14,388 bases of DNA from an uncultured Alphaproteobacteria bacterium (lineage in GTDB: Bacteria; Pseudomonadota; Alphaproteobacteria; Caulobacterales; Parvularculaceae), in the NCBI GenBank assembly GCA_938003575.1, contig CALKYG010000500.1, forward strand, positions 1 to 14,388. The letters run 5' to 3'. The translations under genes and the position numbers were made by a program. The notes beneath the pieces were generated by a model, which had not been told where the DNA came from, did no database searches, and worked only from the letters and a program-made list of their open reading frames with translations. Within the stretch, counting starts at the first letter, position 1; every line of letters begins with the position of its first letter. Positions 7,201-14,141 of the stretch are shown here, piece by piece.

Positions 7201-8826
7201 CTACCGGCTGACATGGAGCTGCGCGATGTTTTGCGCGATGTCCGCGAATACGCGCTTCAGCGCGGCGCCGTCCTGCGCGAGATAGGCGTAGCTGGGGCCG
7301 GTGGCGCAGTTCGCCATCAGGTCCCGCGCGCTCTGGTTGTCGACGATCTTGAAGCCGACCGTATAGACGACGACGCCTGCATTCTTCATGGCGTCGCACA
7401 GCTCCTCAGACTGAGCGTAGGAATGGCCGTTCGGCGCGTTGCAATTGATCTTGTCGCTCGAATTCCCGCTGCCGTTGGTGGAGGACTGGCTGATCACGCC
7501 GTCGCAATAGGAGCTGTTGAATTCGCCGTCGGTCATGATCACGACGCTTTTCGACACCTCGTCGTCATAATCGGCGGGCGCGCTCTCTCCGGTGAAGATG
7601 GAGGCGAAATTCGGCGAAACCGCATACCAGCCCCAGGCGACGCCGAGATGTCCGCCCGTCGATCCGCCGGCGGTCAGATTGTCGATATCGGCCTTCAGCT
7701 GATTCTTGTCGCTCGAAAGCGGCGCGACTTCAGGCTCCGTGCACGGATTGCTGGATCCCGCGTAGACATAGCCGACCTTCGAGTTGACCAGGCTGGCGTC
7801 TGTGTAGGCGTTCGCCCCGGTCCGCTCCGAAACGCAGGACGAAACCTCGAACAGGCGCAGCGAATTGCGCTGGTTGACGAAGTATTTGTACTTGCAGCCT
7901 GTCTTTGTGCAATAAGCCTCGCCGCCGTTCGTGTAAGTTGAATAGGAGCGGCTGTCGACATAGCCGCCATAGGCGTCCTGAAGCTCGAACGTATTGGCCG
8001 TAGGCGACTTGACGCGATAGATCCCGTCGGCGATCTGGTACATGCCGCCGACATTCTCGATGTAGATGTAATCGTTGACGCCGAAGCCGTGGTTCGGCGC
8101 GGTGACGACGGCGCGGCGCGCCTTGCTGATATTCGTGATCGAGACCGGCGGCGCGACATTGCCTCTCGCCGCGGCGGCGTGCGAGCCGAGATTGACCGCC
8201 ATGCCGTAGGGAACGATCGCGACTTTCGAATAGAACTGACTTTGATCGCTGCGGACGAGGACGTCGACGAATTCCTTGGCGGCGGCCTTGAGATCGTCGA
8301 TCCTGCCTTCGGAATTCATCGACCCGGTCGTGTCGAGCACGAGCGCGACCTCGGTGTTGCCGGACGCCGCTCGGGTTATCTCCGTATCTGTCGCCATCGA
8401 CAGCGACTTCATCGGGCTGTTCGGCGCCTTCATCAGGTCGGCCGCGACGCCGAGAAGCAGCGTCTTCATCGCGCCCTGCGCGATCGGCGTGATCTTGGCG
8501 TTGGTGATGTCGAAATCGACGGTGAGGCCCTCAATGACGCTTTCGTGGCGGAAATTCTCGTGGAAGAAGGCGCGGCCGTAATCCTTCAGATACGCCTCGC
8601 GGGCGGAATCGCTGAGATTCCGGATTTCCGGCCCGTTCAGCGCATCAAGCTGAGCGATCGCGAGGCCCGAGGCGTCGAGCGATTCGACAAGGTCGGCGCG
8701 CACGGCGTTGTACCTTGCAAAATCGACGGCGCCGCCCGCAAAAAGGACCAGCAGGACAAAGGTGAATGCGAACATGATCGCGATGTTGCCGTCGCGCGCC
8801 CCCAGAAATCTGCTGACAAGCTTCAT
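7201..8826 (-). CDS. tadG: TadG-family von Willebrand A protein with an inserted FCCH-like module
   Basis: TadG proteins are membrane-anchored and take part in Flp pilus biogenesis and adhesion. The 541-residue protein has a pseudopilin-like N-terminus (leader ending RDG13, hydrophobic helix about 14-34) and a periplasmic vWA domain with the metal-ion (MIDAS) residues: DTTGS at 165-169, Thr390 in GGSTGG, and Asp433 in MTDGEF. Between the second strand (KVAIVPYG, 201-208) and the rest of the vWA fold lies an insert. Residues about 227-302 resemble the FCCH-like module seen in phage and surface proteins (VVTAPNHGF, IYIENVGGM, PTANTFEL, YTNGG). Eight Cys follow the insert, suggesting disulphides in an exported protein. 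At mature position 5, where pilins have Glu, it has Met18. ATG 8826 is chosen because GGAGGAG sits 9 bases upstream; an upstream TTG at 8844 would lie in that site. Confidence 0.88.
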   Translation of the reverse strand: MKLVSRFLGARDGNIAIMFAFTFVLLVLFAGGAVDFARYNAVRADLVESLDASGLAIAQLDALNGPEIRNLSDSAREAYLKDYGRAFFHENFRHESVIEGLTVDFDITNAKITPIAQGAMKTLLLGVAADLMKAPNSPMKSLSMATDTEITRAASGNTEVALVLDTTGSMNSEGRIDDLKAAAKEFVDVLVRSDQSQFYSKVAIVPYGMAVNLGSHAAAARGNVAPPVSITNISKARRAVVTAPNHGFGVNDYIYIENVGGMYQIADGIYRVKSPTANTFELQDAYGGYVDSRSYSTYTNGGEAYCTKTGCKYKYFVNQRNSLRLFEVSSCVSERTGANAYTDASLVNSKVGYVYAGSSNPCTEPEVAPLSSDKNQLKADIDNLTAGGSTGGHLGVAWGWYAVSPNFASIFTGESAPADYDDEVSKSVVIMTDGEFNSSYCDGVISQSSTNGSGNSSDKINCNAPNGHSYAQSEELCDAMKNAGVVVYTVGFKIVDNQSARDLMANCATGPSYAYLAQDGAALKRVFADIAQNIAQLHVSR

Positions 8827-8835
8827 GGCGACACT

Positions 8836-8842
8836 CTCCTCC
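8836..8842 (-). promoter_or_regulatory. Strong ribosome binding site of tadG
   Basis: GGAGGAG on the minus strand ends 9 bases before ATG 8826. It is the strongest Shine-Dalgarno match I see in the window and decides the tadG start. The in-frame TTG at 8844 overlaps it and can be discarded. Confidence 0.75.
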
Positions 8843-8869
8843 AAATACGCACCGCAGGTTGTTGCGCGT

Positions 8870-8924
8870 CCAGGATCAATACTGGCCGACGATGCTTGAT
8901 TAAACTTGGTTGATTTACGAATAT
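8870..8924. promoter_or_regulatory. AT-rich divergent control region of the tad operon and comF, with operator-like repeats
   Basis: The gap between tadG (leftward) and comF (rightward) is 144 bases and locally AT-rich. Three things are visible: an imperfect 16-bp dyad at 8870-8885 (12 of 16 positions symmetric), a direct repeat TTGATT at 8896-8901 and 8910-8915 (14 bases apart, start to start), and a possible rightward promoter made of TTGATT (8896-8901), 17 bases, GAATAT (8919-8924). The -35 matches consensus at 4 of 6 and the -10 only at 3 of 6. A regulator-binding role is an inference from layout. Confidence 0.3.
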
Positions 8925-8970
8925 TTAGGAAACGCCCTTAATCGAAGGTAAGCACGGCGGATACAATTGA

Positions 8971-9786
8971 ATGAATTCGTCCAGCAAAAAACTCCTGCGC
9001 AGTCCTGGCGCTGCGGCGGGGAGGACGCGGTCATCGGCGCCGCTTTTTTTCTCCGCGGGCGCCGCACGAATTCTCGACGCGCTTGCGCCGCCTCTTTGTC
9101 CGATGACGGGAGAGCCGGTTTCAGAGCCCGGAATATTGTCCGCCAGCGGCTGGTCCAGGCTGCAATTCATTGACGACCCAGTCTGCGCGCGCTGCGGCGC
9201 GCCGTTCTCGCACGAGATCGGCGATGGGGCCGAGTGCGCGAAATGCGTCGCCGATCCGCCGGACTTCGACAGCGCGCGCGCCGCCGTCGTCTATGACGAC
9301 GCCAGTCACGGTCTCATCGTTTCGTTCAAGCACGCCGACCGGACGGACCTTGCGCCGCTGTTCGCGACCTGGCTGGTGCGCGCGGGCCGGCCGTTCTGGA
9401 ATTCGGACGCCGTGCTGACGCCGGCGCCGCTGCATCGGGGACGCCTGTTCGCCCGCCGGTACAATCAGGCGGCGCTGCTGGCGGCCGCCGTCGCGCGAGC
9501 GACCGGGCTCGGCTTCGATCCGCTGGCCCTTGAACGCACGCGGGCGACGCCGCCGCAGAAAAACCTGTCGGCCGAGGCGCGGCGGCGCAATGTCGCCGGA
9601 GCGATCGACGTCAGGAAGTCGCATCACGACGCAGTCTGCGGCCGGCGTTTCGTGATTGTCGACGATGTCCTGACCACCGGCGCCACCTTGTCGGCTTGCG
9701 CGCGCGCGCTGAAGCGCCGCGGCGCCGCGCGCGTCGACGCCCTGGCGCTGGCGCGGGTCGTAAAAGGCGGGGCGACGCTTTCGTGA
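8971..9786 (+). CDS. comF: ComF-family phosphoribosyltransferase-like protein
   Basis: ComF proteins join an N-terminal zinc-binding segment to a type I phosphoribosyltransferase fold; in naturally competent bacteria they take part in DNA uptake or processing at the inner face of the membrane. This 271-residue protein has the PRPP-binding signature VIVDDVLTTGATL at residues 228-240, the family motif around PAPLHRGRLFARRYNQ (151-166), and one zinc pair set, C72-x2-C75 and C89-x2-C92. The other canonical Cys pairs appear lost: CPMTG (Cys43 only) and SASGW stand where C-x2-C is usual. The N-terminal 30 residues are Ser/Ala-rich and poorly defined, so a later start is possible; GGCGGA lies about 10 bases before 8971. 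It is divergent from the tad operon and 86 bases ahead of grxC. The substrate is unknown. Confidence 0.88.
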   Translation: MNSSSKKLLRSPGAAAGRTRSSAPLFFSAGAARILDALAPPLCPMTGEPVSEPGILSASGWSRLQFIDDPVCARCGAPFSHEIGDGAECAKCVADPPDFDSARAAVVYDDASHGLIVSFKHADRTDLAPLFATWLVRAGRPFWNSDAVLTPAPLHRGRLFARRYNQAALLAAAVARATGLGFDPLALERTRATPPQKNLSAEARRRNVAGAIDVRKSHHDAVCGRRFVIVDDVLTTGATLSACARALKRRGAARVDALALARVVKGGATLS

Positions 9787-9872
9787 ACTGAAAAATTTAT
9801 TCCGCGGCGCTAGCCGGTGAATGAAAAATCGTCGATCATTCCCGGATATTGCGCTGAAGGATGCAACGCCCG

Positions 9873-10130
9873 ATGAAGCCCGTCACCGTCTACACGAGGC
9901 CCCTTTGTCCCTATTGCGTCAGGGCCCTGTCGCTTTTGAAAAAGAAGGGCGCGGCGATCAATGAGATCAGCGCGGCCTTCGACGCGGAAAAGCGCAGTGA
10001 GATGATCCGCCGGTCGAACGGCGCGCGCACCTATCCGCAGATCTTCATAGGAGACCGGCATGTCGGCGGATGCGATCAGCTTTATGCGCTCGAATCGACC
10101 GGCGAACTGGACGCGTTGCTGAATGAATGA
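9873..10130 (+). CDS. grxC: Glutaredoxin 3
   Basis: Glutaredoxin reduces disulphides and glutathione mixed disulphides with glutathione as electron source, in the cytoplasm. The 85-residue protein has the dithiol active site C12-P-Y-C15 at the end of the first strand (VTVYTRPLCPYC), the cis-Pro segment RTYPQIFIG, and the GGCDQLYAL glutathione-binding motif. Length and layout match GrxC. An upstream ATG at 9861 adds four residues, but GAAGG directly abuts it, while it lies 12 bases before ATG 9873; family length also favours 9873. Its last bases overlap the start of the nitrilase gene by 8, so the two are translationally linked. The pairing with a likely glutathione-repair amidase suggests shared thiol metabolism. 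Confidence 0.95.
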   Translation: MKPVTVYTRPLCPYCVRALSLLKKKGAAINEISAAFDAEKRSEMIRRSNGARTYPQIFIGDRHVGGCDQLYALESTGELDALLNE

Positions 10131-10983
10131 GGCGGCTTCAGACGACGCCGCGCCGTTCAGGGCGGCCTGCGTGCAGATGCGCTCCGGCGTCAATCGCGCG
10201 CAGAACGTCGCCGCAGCGACAGCGCTTATTGAAGAAGCGGCGGCGAAGGGCGCGCATTTCGTCATGACGCCCGAGATGACGAACGCGGTCGACCGGAACG
10301 CCGCCCGCCTTTCATCCTCGCTGCCTGCCGGCGAAGAGATCGAGGAGGTAAAGGCGTTCTCCGCGGTCGCCGCCGATCAGGGGATATGGCTTCTGATCGG
10401 CTCCATGGCGATCAGGCGCGATGACGGACGCCTCGCCAATCGCAGCTTTCTGTTCGGGCCTGACGGCGCAATCGCGGCGCGCTACGACAAGATCCACATG
10501 TTCGACGTCGACCTCGACAACGGGGAGAGCTGGAAGGAATCGAACGTCTATGAGCGCGGCGCCGCCGCCGTCGTCGCGACGACCCCGCTCGCCTCGTTCG
10601 GCCTGTCGATCTGTTATGATCTGCGCTTTCCCCATCTGTATCGGGCGATGGCGCGGGCGGGCGCCGACGTGCTGTGCGTTCCGGCCGCCTTCACCCGCCA
10701 GACCGGGAGGGCCCATTGGAAGACGCTTTTGACCGCGCGCGCGATCGAGTGCGGCGCCTTTGTCGTCGCGGCCGCGCAGGGCGGCGTTCATGAAGACGGG
10801 CGCGAGACATTCGGTCATTCGATGATCATTTCTCCGTGGGGCGACATTCTGGCCGAGGCGAGGGGAGACGAACCAGGCGTCACCGTCGCCGACATTGATC
10901 TCGCCCGTGTGAGAAAGGCGCGCGCCCAGATTCCGAGCCTTGCTCTTGAATCGCCCATCAAAGTCATCAATGTAGAGTCATGA
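10123..10983 (+). CDS. Carbon-nitrogen hydrolase (nitrilase superfamily), likely deaminated glutathione amidase
   Basis: The 286-residue protein has the full nitrilase catalytic triad: Glu51 in TPEMTN, Lys123 in RYDKIHMFDVDL, and Cys164 in SICYDLRFPHLYR. The KIHMFDVDL and SICYDLRFP contexts match the Nit1/YbeM branch, whose members hydrolyse deaminated glutathione, a faulty transamination product. Location between grxC and a DUF1178 gene, a common alphaproteobacterial arrangement, agrees with a glutathione-linked role. The start overlaps the grxC stop by 8 bases and has no clear ribosome binding site of its own, so it is probably translated by coupling. The end overlaps the next gene by ATGA. 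The substrate is inferred from family; another omega-amidase-like activity is possible. Confidence 0.88.
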   Translation: MNEAASDDAAPFRAACVQMRSGVNRAQNVAAATALIEEAAAKGAHFVMTPEMTNAVDRNAARLSSSLPAGEEIEEVKAFSAVAADQGIWLLIGSMAIRRDDGRLANRSFLFGPDGAIAARYDKIHMFDVDLDNGESWKESNVYERGAAAVVATTPLASFGLSICYDLRFPHLYRAMARAGADVLCVPAAFTRQTGRAHWKTLLTARAIECGAFVVAAAQGGVHEDGRETFGHSMIISPWGDILAEARGDEPGVTVADIDLARVRKARAQIPSLALESPIKVINVES

Positions 10984-11417
10984 TCAAGTACCAGTTGAAG
11001 TGCGGGGCCGGCTGTGCGTTTGAAGGCTGGTTCCGGTCCAGCGTCGATTTCGACAAGCAGGCGGCGGAAGGCGCTCTTGAATGCCCGTTCTGCGCGTCGA
11101 CGGACATTGAAAGGGCCATCATGGCCCCGGCGGTCGTGACCGGCGCGTCCCGGCGCGGCGGCGACCGCCTGTCGGTCATGCGCGACGCGATGGCTGACGC
11201 GGCGCGGCGGGCCCGCGACTATGTCGAAAAGAATTTCGATTATGTCGGCGACCGGTTTCCCGAAGAAGCGCGCAAGATTCACTATGGCGAGTCGGAAGAG
11301 CGCGGCATCTACGGCGAGGCGACCGGCGCTGACGTCAAGGAACTGATCGACGAAGGCGTGTCGGTGTCGCCGTTGCCCGGCGCGGGTCGTCCGGCGCCGG
11401 CAAAGAAGCTTAATTAG
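10980..11417 (+). CDS. DUF1178 family protein with a zinc-ribbon-like N-terminus
   Basis: The 145-residue protein matches the DUF1178 family by its start (MIKYQLKC), the FEGWFRSS segment and the CPFC knuckle. Four Cys, C8-x3-C12 and C35-x2-C38, form a likely zinc ribbon, as in short regulatory or RNA/DNA-binding ribbons. The middle (about 65-115) is helical and rich in Ala/Arg (DAMADAARRARDYVEKNFDYVGDRFPEEARKIHYGE), the part most conserved in the family. No function is established that I know of. Its start overlaps the nitrilase stop by ATGA, the third gene of a coupled run with grxC. The 55 bases after it are very GC-rich with small inverted repeats (for example 11422-11437) but no T-run. 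Confidence 0.88.
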   Translation: MIKYQLKCGAGCAFEGWFRSSVDFDKQAAEGALECPFCASTDIERAIMAPAVVTGASRRGGDRLSVMRDAMADAARRARDYVEKNFDYVGDRFPEEARKIHYGESEERGIYGEATGADVKELIDEGVSVSPLPGAGRPAPAKKLN

Positions 11418-11472
11418 GCGGCCGCCGGGCCGGCGCCTTGCGCGGCGGTCCGCGCTGGTCTTTCATCCGCGC

Positions 11473-13206
11473 ATGCAGTCAGTACTGGAACGCTGCCGGG
11501 CTCTTCCCTTTTTCAGGATGTTCGACGACGCCGCGCTGTCGGCGCTTGTTGAGCGCAGCCGGTGGTTTTCGCTGAGCGGCGGTCTTGAGCTGTTCAAGCA
11601 GGGCGATGATCCGGACGCCGTCTATTTCGTGCTGACGGGCCGGCTGATCATCGTGCGCGGAGACGGCGTCAATGAAGAGGTCATCGGCTACGCGCGATCC
11701 GGCGAGCCGGTCGGCGAAATGTCGGTCCTCAGCGGAGAAAAGCGGTCGGCGTCGGCCTATGCGTTAAGGGACACCGAACTTCTCGCCGTGGACAAGGCGG
11801 ACGCCGAGCACCTGCTCGACTGCTGCGCCGATTTCTCCCGCGCGATCGCTGACGCCGTCGTCCGGCGCGCGCGTCATCCCAATGACAGCTTCAAGCACGC
11901 CAGTCCGCGCGTGTTCGCGCTGATCGGCTCCTCACCCTCGATTGACATCGAGGCGCACGCAAAGGAACTCGCACGGATCATCGGGGATTACGGCCGGACC
12001 GTCGTCATCATCGACGATCCCGAGGCTCTGGCCGACGGCTCGTTCGACGGGATCGAGGCGAAGCACGACGTCGTCCTTCTGCCCGCACGGGTCGGCGATT
12101 CCTTCGCCTACCGTTTCGCGCTGCGCCATGCGGACCGCTATTTCGTTTTCGCGCGGCAGGATGCAAGGCCTCCGCGGCCTTTTCCGATGACCCCCGCCGA
12201 AGATGCGCCGGCGCGGCGCTTTCGCCTTGTCGACGTCGTGATGTTGCATGAAGGCGCGAAATCCGGAAGCGTCGCCGACTGGGTTGACGCGATCGACGCC
12301 AACCGGATCTTCCATGTCAGCGGACCGAGAACCGAAGAACGGCTCGCCCGCGCGATTTCAGGGCGCACGGTCGGACTGGTTCTGTCCGGCGGCGGCGCGC
12401 GCGCCTATGCGCATATCGGCGCCGTGAAGGCGATCCGGGAACGGAGGGTTCCGATCGATTTCGTCGCCGGCGCATCAATGGGCGCCATCATCGGGGCCTG
12501 CGTCGCCATGGGATGGAGCGATCAGGAAATTGAAACCAGAATTCGCGACGCCTTTGTCGACTCCAATCCGCTCGGCGATCATATTCTGCCCGTGGTGGCG
12601 CTGACGCGCGGGCGACGCGTCGAGGAGCGCCTCAAGCGCCACTTCGGCGACGTCAGGATCGAAGACCTTGAGATTCCCTTTTTCTGCATTTCATCGGAAA
12701 TGACGAAGGGCGTCACCTTCATCCATCGACGCGGATTGCTGCGGGAGGCGCTTCGCGCGTCGATCTCGTTGCCGGGCATTCTGCCGCCCGTCGTTCACGA
12801 CGGCGAATTGTTTGTCGACGGCGCCGTCATGAACAATTTCCCGACGGACCTCATGACAAACCTCCACAGGGGCGTGACCATCGGCATAGACGTCGCCCGC
12901 GAGGGCACCATCTCGCCGGAGGCGTTTGCCGATCCGCCGGGTTTCGCCGAATGGGTCTGGCGGAACGGGTTCAAATCGGCCCCGCCCATCGTTGCGCTTC
13001 TCATGCGCGCCGCCACGGCGCGCCATGAGCTTCGCCCGAAAGACAGCCCGGCGGACATACTGATCGCGCCCGACGTGGCCGGCGTCGAGTTGCGCGACTG
13101 GAAGGAGTATGACCGGGCCGTCATCGACGGCTACGCCGCGACGCTCGGCGCCCTCGACCGCAACTGGAAAAAGCTTGAGCCGGTCGTCAGGCCGAACCTG
13201 ACGTGA
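11473..13206 (+). CDS. NTE-type patatin phospholipase with N-terminal cyclic-nucleotide-binding domain
   Basis: The 577-residue protein has three parts. Residues 12-130 form a cNMP-binding (Crp/PKA-like) domain with the phosphate-binding cassette VGEMSVLSGEKRSASA, keeping Glu82 and Arg91. Residues 145-290 resemble the degenerate P-loop-like middle region of bacterial NTE homologues (VFALIGSSPS, no Walker Lys). Residues 299-480 form a patatin hydrolase with the oxyanion-hole motif GGGAR (306-310), nucleophile Ser335 in GASMG and Asp449 in VDGAVMNNFP. It therefore likely deacylates (lyso)phospholipids, perhaps gated by a cyclic nucleotide. No signal peptide or clear membrane segment is visible. 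ATG 11473 lacks a Shine-Dalgarno sequence but gives the expected cNMP domain start. It follows DUF1178 by 55 bases and converges on ubiG. Ligand and substrate are unproven. Confidence 0.9.
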   Translation: MQSVLERCRALPFFRMFDDAALSALVERSRWFSLSGGLELFKQGDDPDAVYFVLTGRLIIVRGDGVNEEVIGYARSGEPVGEMSVLSGEKRSASAYALRDTELLAVDKADAEHLLDCCADFSRAIADAVVRRARHPNDSFKHASPRVFALIGSSPSIDIEAHAKELARIIGDYGRTVVIIDDPEALADGSFDGIEAKHDVVLLPARVGDSFAYRFALRHADRYFVFARQDARPPRPFPMTPAEDAPARRFRLVDVVMLHEGAKSGSVADWVDAIDANRIFHVSGPRTEERLARAISGRTVGLVLSGGGARAYAHIGAVKAIRERRVPIDFVAGASMGAIIGACVAMGWSDQEIETRIRDAFVDSNPLGDHILPVVALTRGRRVEERLKRHFGDVRIEDLEIPFFCISSEMTKGVTFIHRRGLLREALRASISLPGILPPVVHDGELFVDGAVMNNFPTDLMTNLHRGVTIGIDVAREGTISPEAFADPPGFAEWVWRNGFKSAPPIVALLMRAATARHELRPKDSPADILIAPDVAGVELRDWKEYDRAVIDGYAATLGALDRNWKKLEPVVRPNLT

Positions 13207-13240
13207 ACGCTCCCGGGGCGCGGCTTCGTTGCGCGGCTTC

Positions 13241-13270
13241 CGGCGCTCACGCTGCGCATCGACAGCGCCG
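13241..13270. terminator. Possible stem-loop between convergent patatin gene and ubiG
   Basis: The 64 bases between the two stop codons hold an exact 7-bp inverted repeat (CGGCGCT at 13241-13247, AGCGCCG at 13264-13270) with a 16-base loop, and before it a 10-bp direct repeat GCGCGGCTTC at 13218-13227 and 13231-13240. The position between converging genes fits a shared terminator, but neither strand has a T-run, so this is weak. Confidence 0.3.
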
Positions 13271-14023
13271 TCAGGCGTGTCGGGGCTTCGTCGCGCTCGT
13301 CATATAATTGACGCCGGTGTCTTCCGAGATTCTCCATGAGTCCATCAGCGGATTGTAGGAAACCCCGGCGCACGCAGTGACGGTCAATCCCGCCTGCGTC
13401 AGCGCGCGCGCGACTTCCTCGGGCTTGAGAAATTTTGCGGGGTCATGCGTTCCCCGGGGCAGCCAGCGAAGAATATATTCGGCGCCGATCTTCGCGAACG
13501 CGAGGGCTTTCAGCGTTCGATTGATCGTCGCGACGATCATCAGTCCGCCCGGCTTCACCAGCCGCGCCGAGTTCGTCAGGAACGCCTCCGGATCGACGAC
13601 ATGTTCAACAACTTCCAGATTGAGGACGATGTCGAACGGCGTCTCGCCGGCCGACAGGAGCTGCTCGACCGTCGCGGCGCGGTAGTCAATCTCGAGATCC
13701 GCATCGCCGGCGTGAACCATCGCGGTCTTGATGTTGCGTTCCGACGCGTCGATGCCGACGACCTCGGCGCCGAGGCGGCGCATCGGTTCGGCGACCAGAC
13801 CGCCGCCGCAGCCGACGTCGAGCAGGCGAAGGCCCTGAAGCGGCGACCGGCCGAGCCTGTCCCGGCCGAAATGGGTGGCGGCCGCATCCCTGATATAGGC
13901 GAGGCGGGCGGGGTTGAACTTGTGCAGCGGCCTGAACTTGCCGAACGGATCCCACCATTCGTCAGCGATCCTGGAGAATTTTTCGACTTCGTCCGGGTCG
14001 ATGCTGGTTCTGCCGACGTCCAT
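13271..14023 (-). CDS. ubiG: Ubiquinone biosynthesis O-methyltransferase UbiG
   Basis: UbiG carries out both O-methylation steps of ubiquinone synthesis, using SAM, in a complex at the cytoplasmic membrane face. The 250-residue protein has the UbiG-specific N-terminus [38 protein letters not shown] motif [10 protein letters not shown] (residues 67-75), the acidic GIDAS (90-94), and the downstream blocks [11 protein letters not shown] and [18 protein letters not shown]. The frame stays open upstream to 14359, but ATG 14023 is chosen because GAAGG (14031-14035) sits 7 bases before it and the family starts here; the longer reading runs antisense to lysC. It is divergent from lysC, an arrangement common in alphaproteobacteria, and converges on the patatin gene. 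Confidence 0.97.
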   Translation of the reverse strand: MDVGRTSIDPDEVEKFSRIADEWWDPFGKFRPLHKFNPARLAYIRDAAATHFGRDRLGRSPLQGLRLLDVGCGGGLVAEPMRRLGAEVVGIDASERNIKTAMVHAGDADLEIDYRAATVEQLLSAGETPFDIVLNLEVVEHVVDPEAFLTNSARLVKPGGLMIVATINRTLKALAFAKIGAEYILRWLPRGTHDPAKFLKPEEVARALTQAGLTVTACAGVSYNPLMDSWRISEDTGVNYMTSATKPRHA

Positions 14024-14070
14024 GTTTTCGCCTTCAATAATCCTCACCGGCGCAATAGTTTTTCCCAAGC

Positions 14071-14098
14071 TTGCGCCGATTGCAGGGCCGACTATAGA
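14071..14098 (+). promoter_or_regulatory. Candidate sigma-70-type promoter of lysC
   Basis: TTGCGC (14071-14076), a 16-base spacer and TATAGA (14093-14098) resemble a housekeeping promoter (3 of 6 and 4 of 6 consensus bases). Transcription would begin near 14105, about 37 bases before ATG 14142 and downstream of the alternative ATG at 14100, which supports the later start. Confidence 0.4.
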
Positions 14099-14141
14099 CA
14101 TGGCGCCCATACGGGCCGGAGAAAAGGCGGCGATCAAGCGC

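Noticed and set aside
4913..8826. Genomic island or prophage carrying the pilus genes
   Set aside because: No integrase, tRNA target, direct repeats at the borders or clear change of base composition was seen; the FCCH-like module alone does not show phage origin.
8089..8913. Plus-strand open frame of 274 codons opposite tadG
   Set aside because: Antisense to TadG, Arg/Asp-rich without domains, and it crosses the tadG control region.
8900..8914. CtrA-type box (TTAA-N7-TTAA) upstream of the tad operon
   Set aside because: The second half reads TGAT, two mismatches from consensus, so I do not call it.
11418..11472. Intrinsic terminator between DUF1178 and the patatin gene
   Set aside because: Only short GC palindromes without a T-run; such repeats are expected by chance in this base composition.
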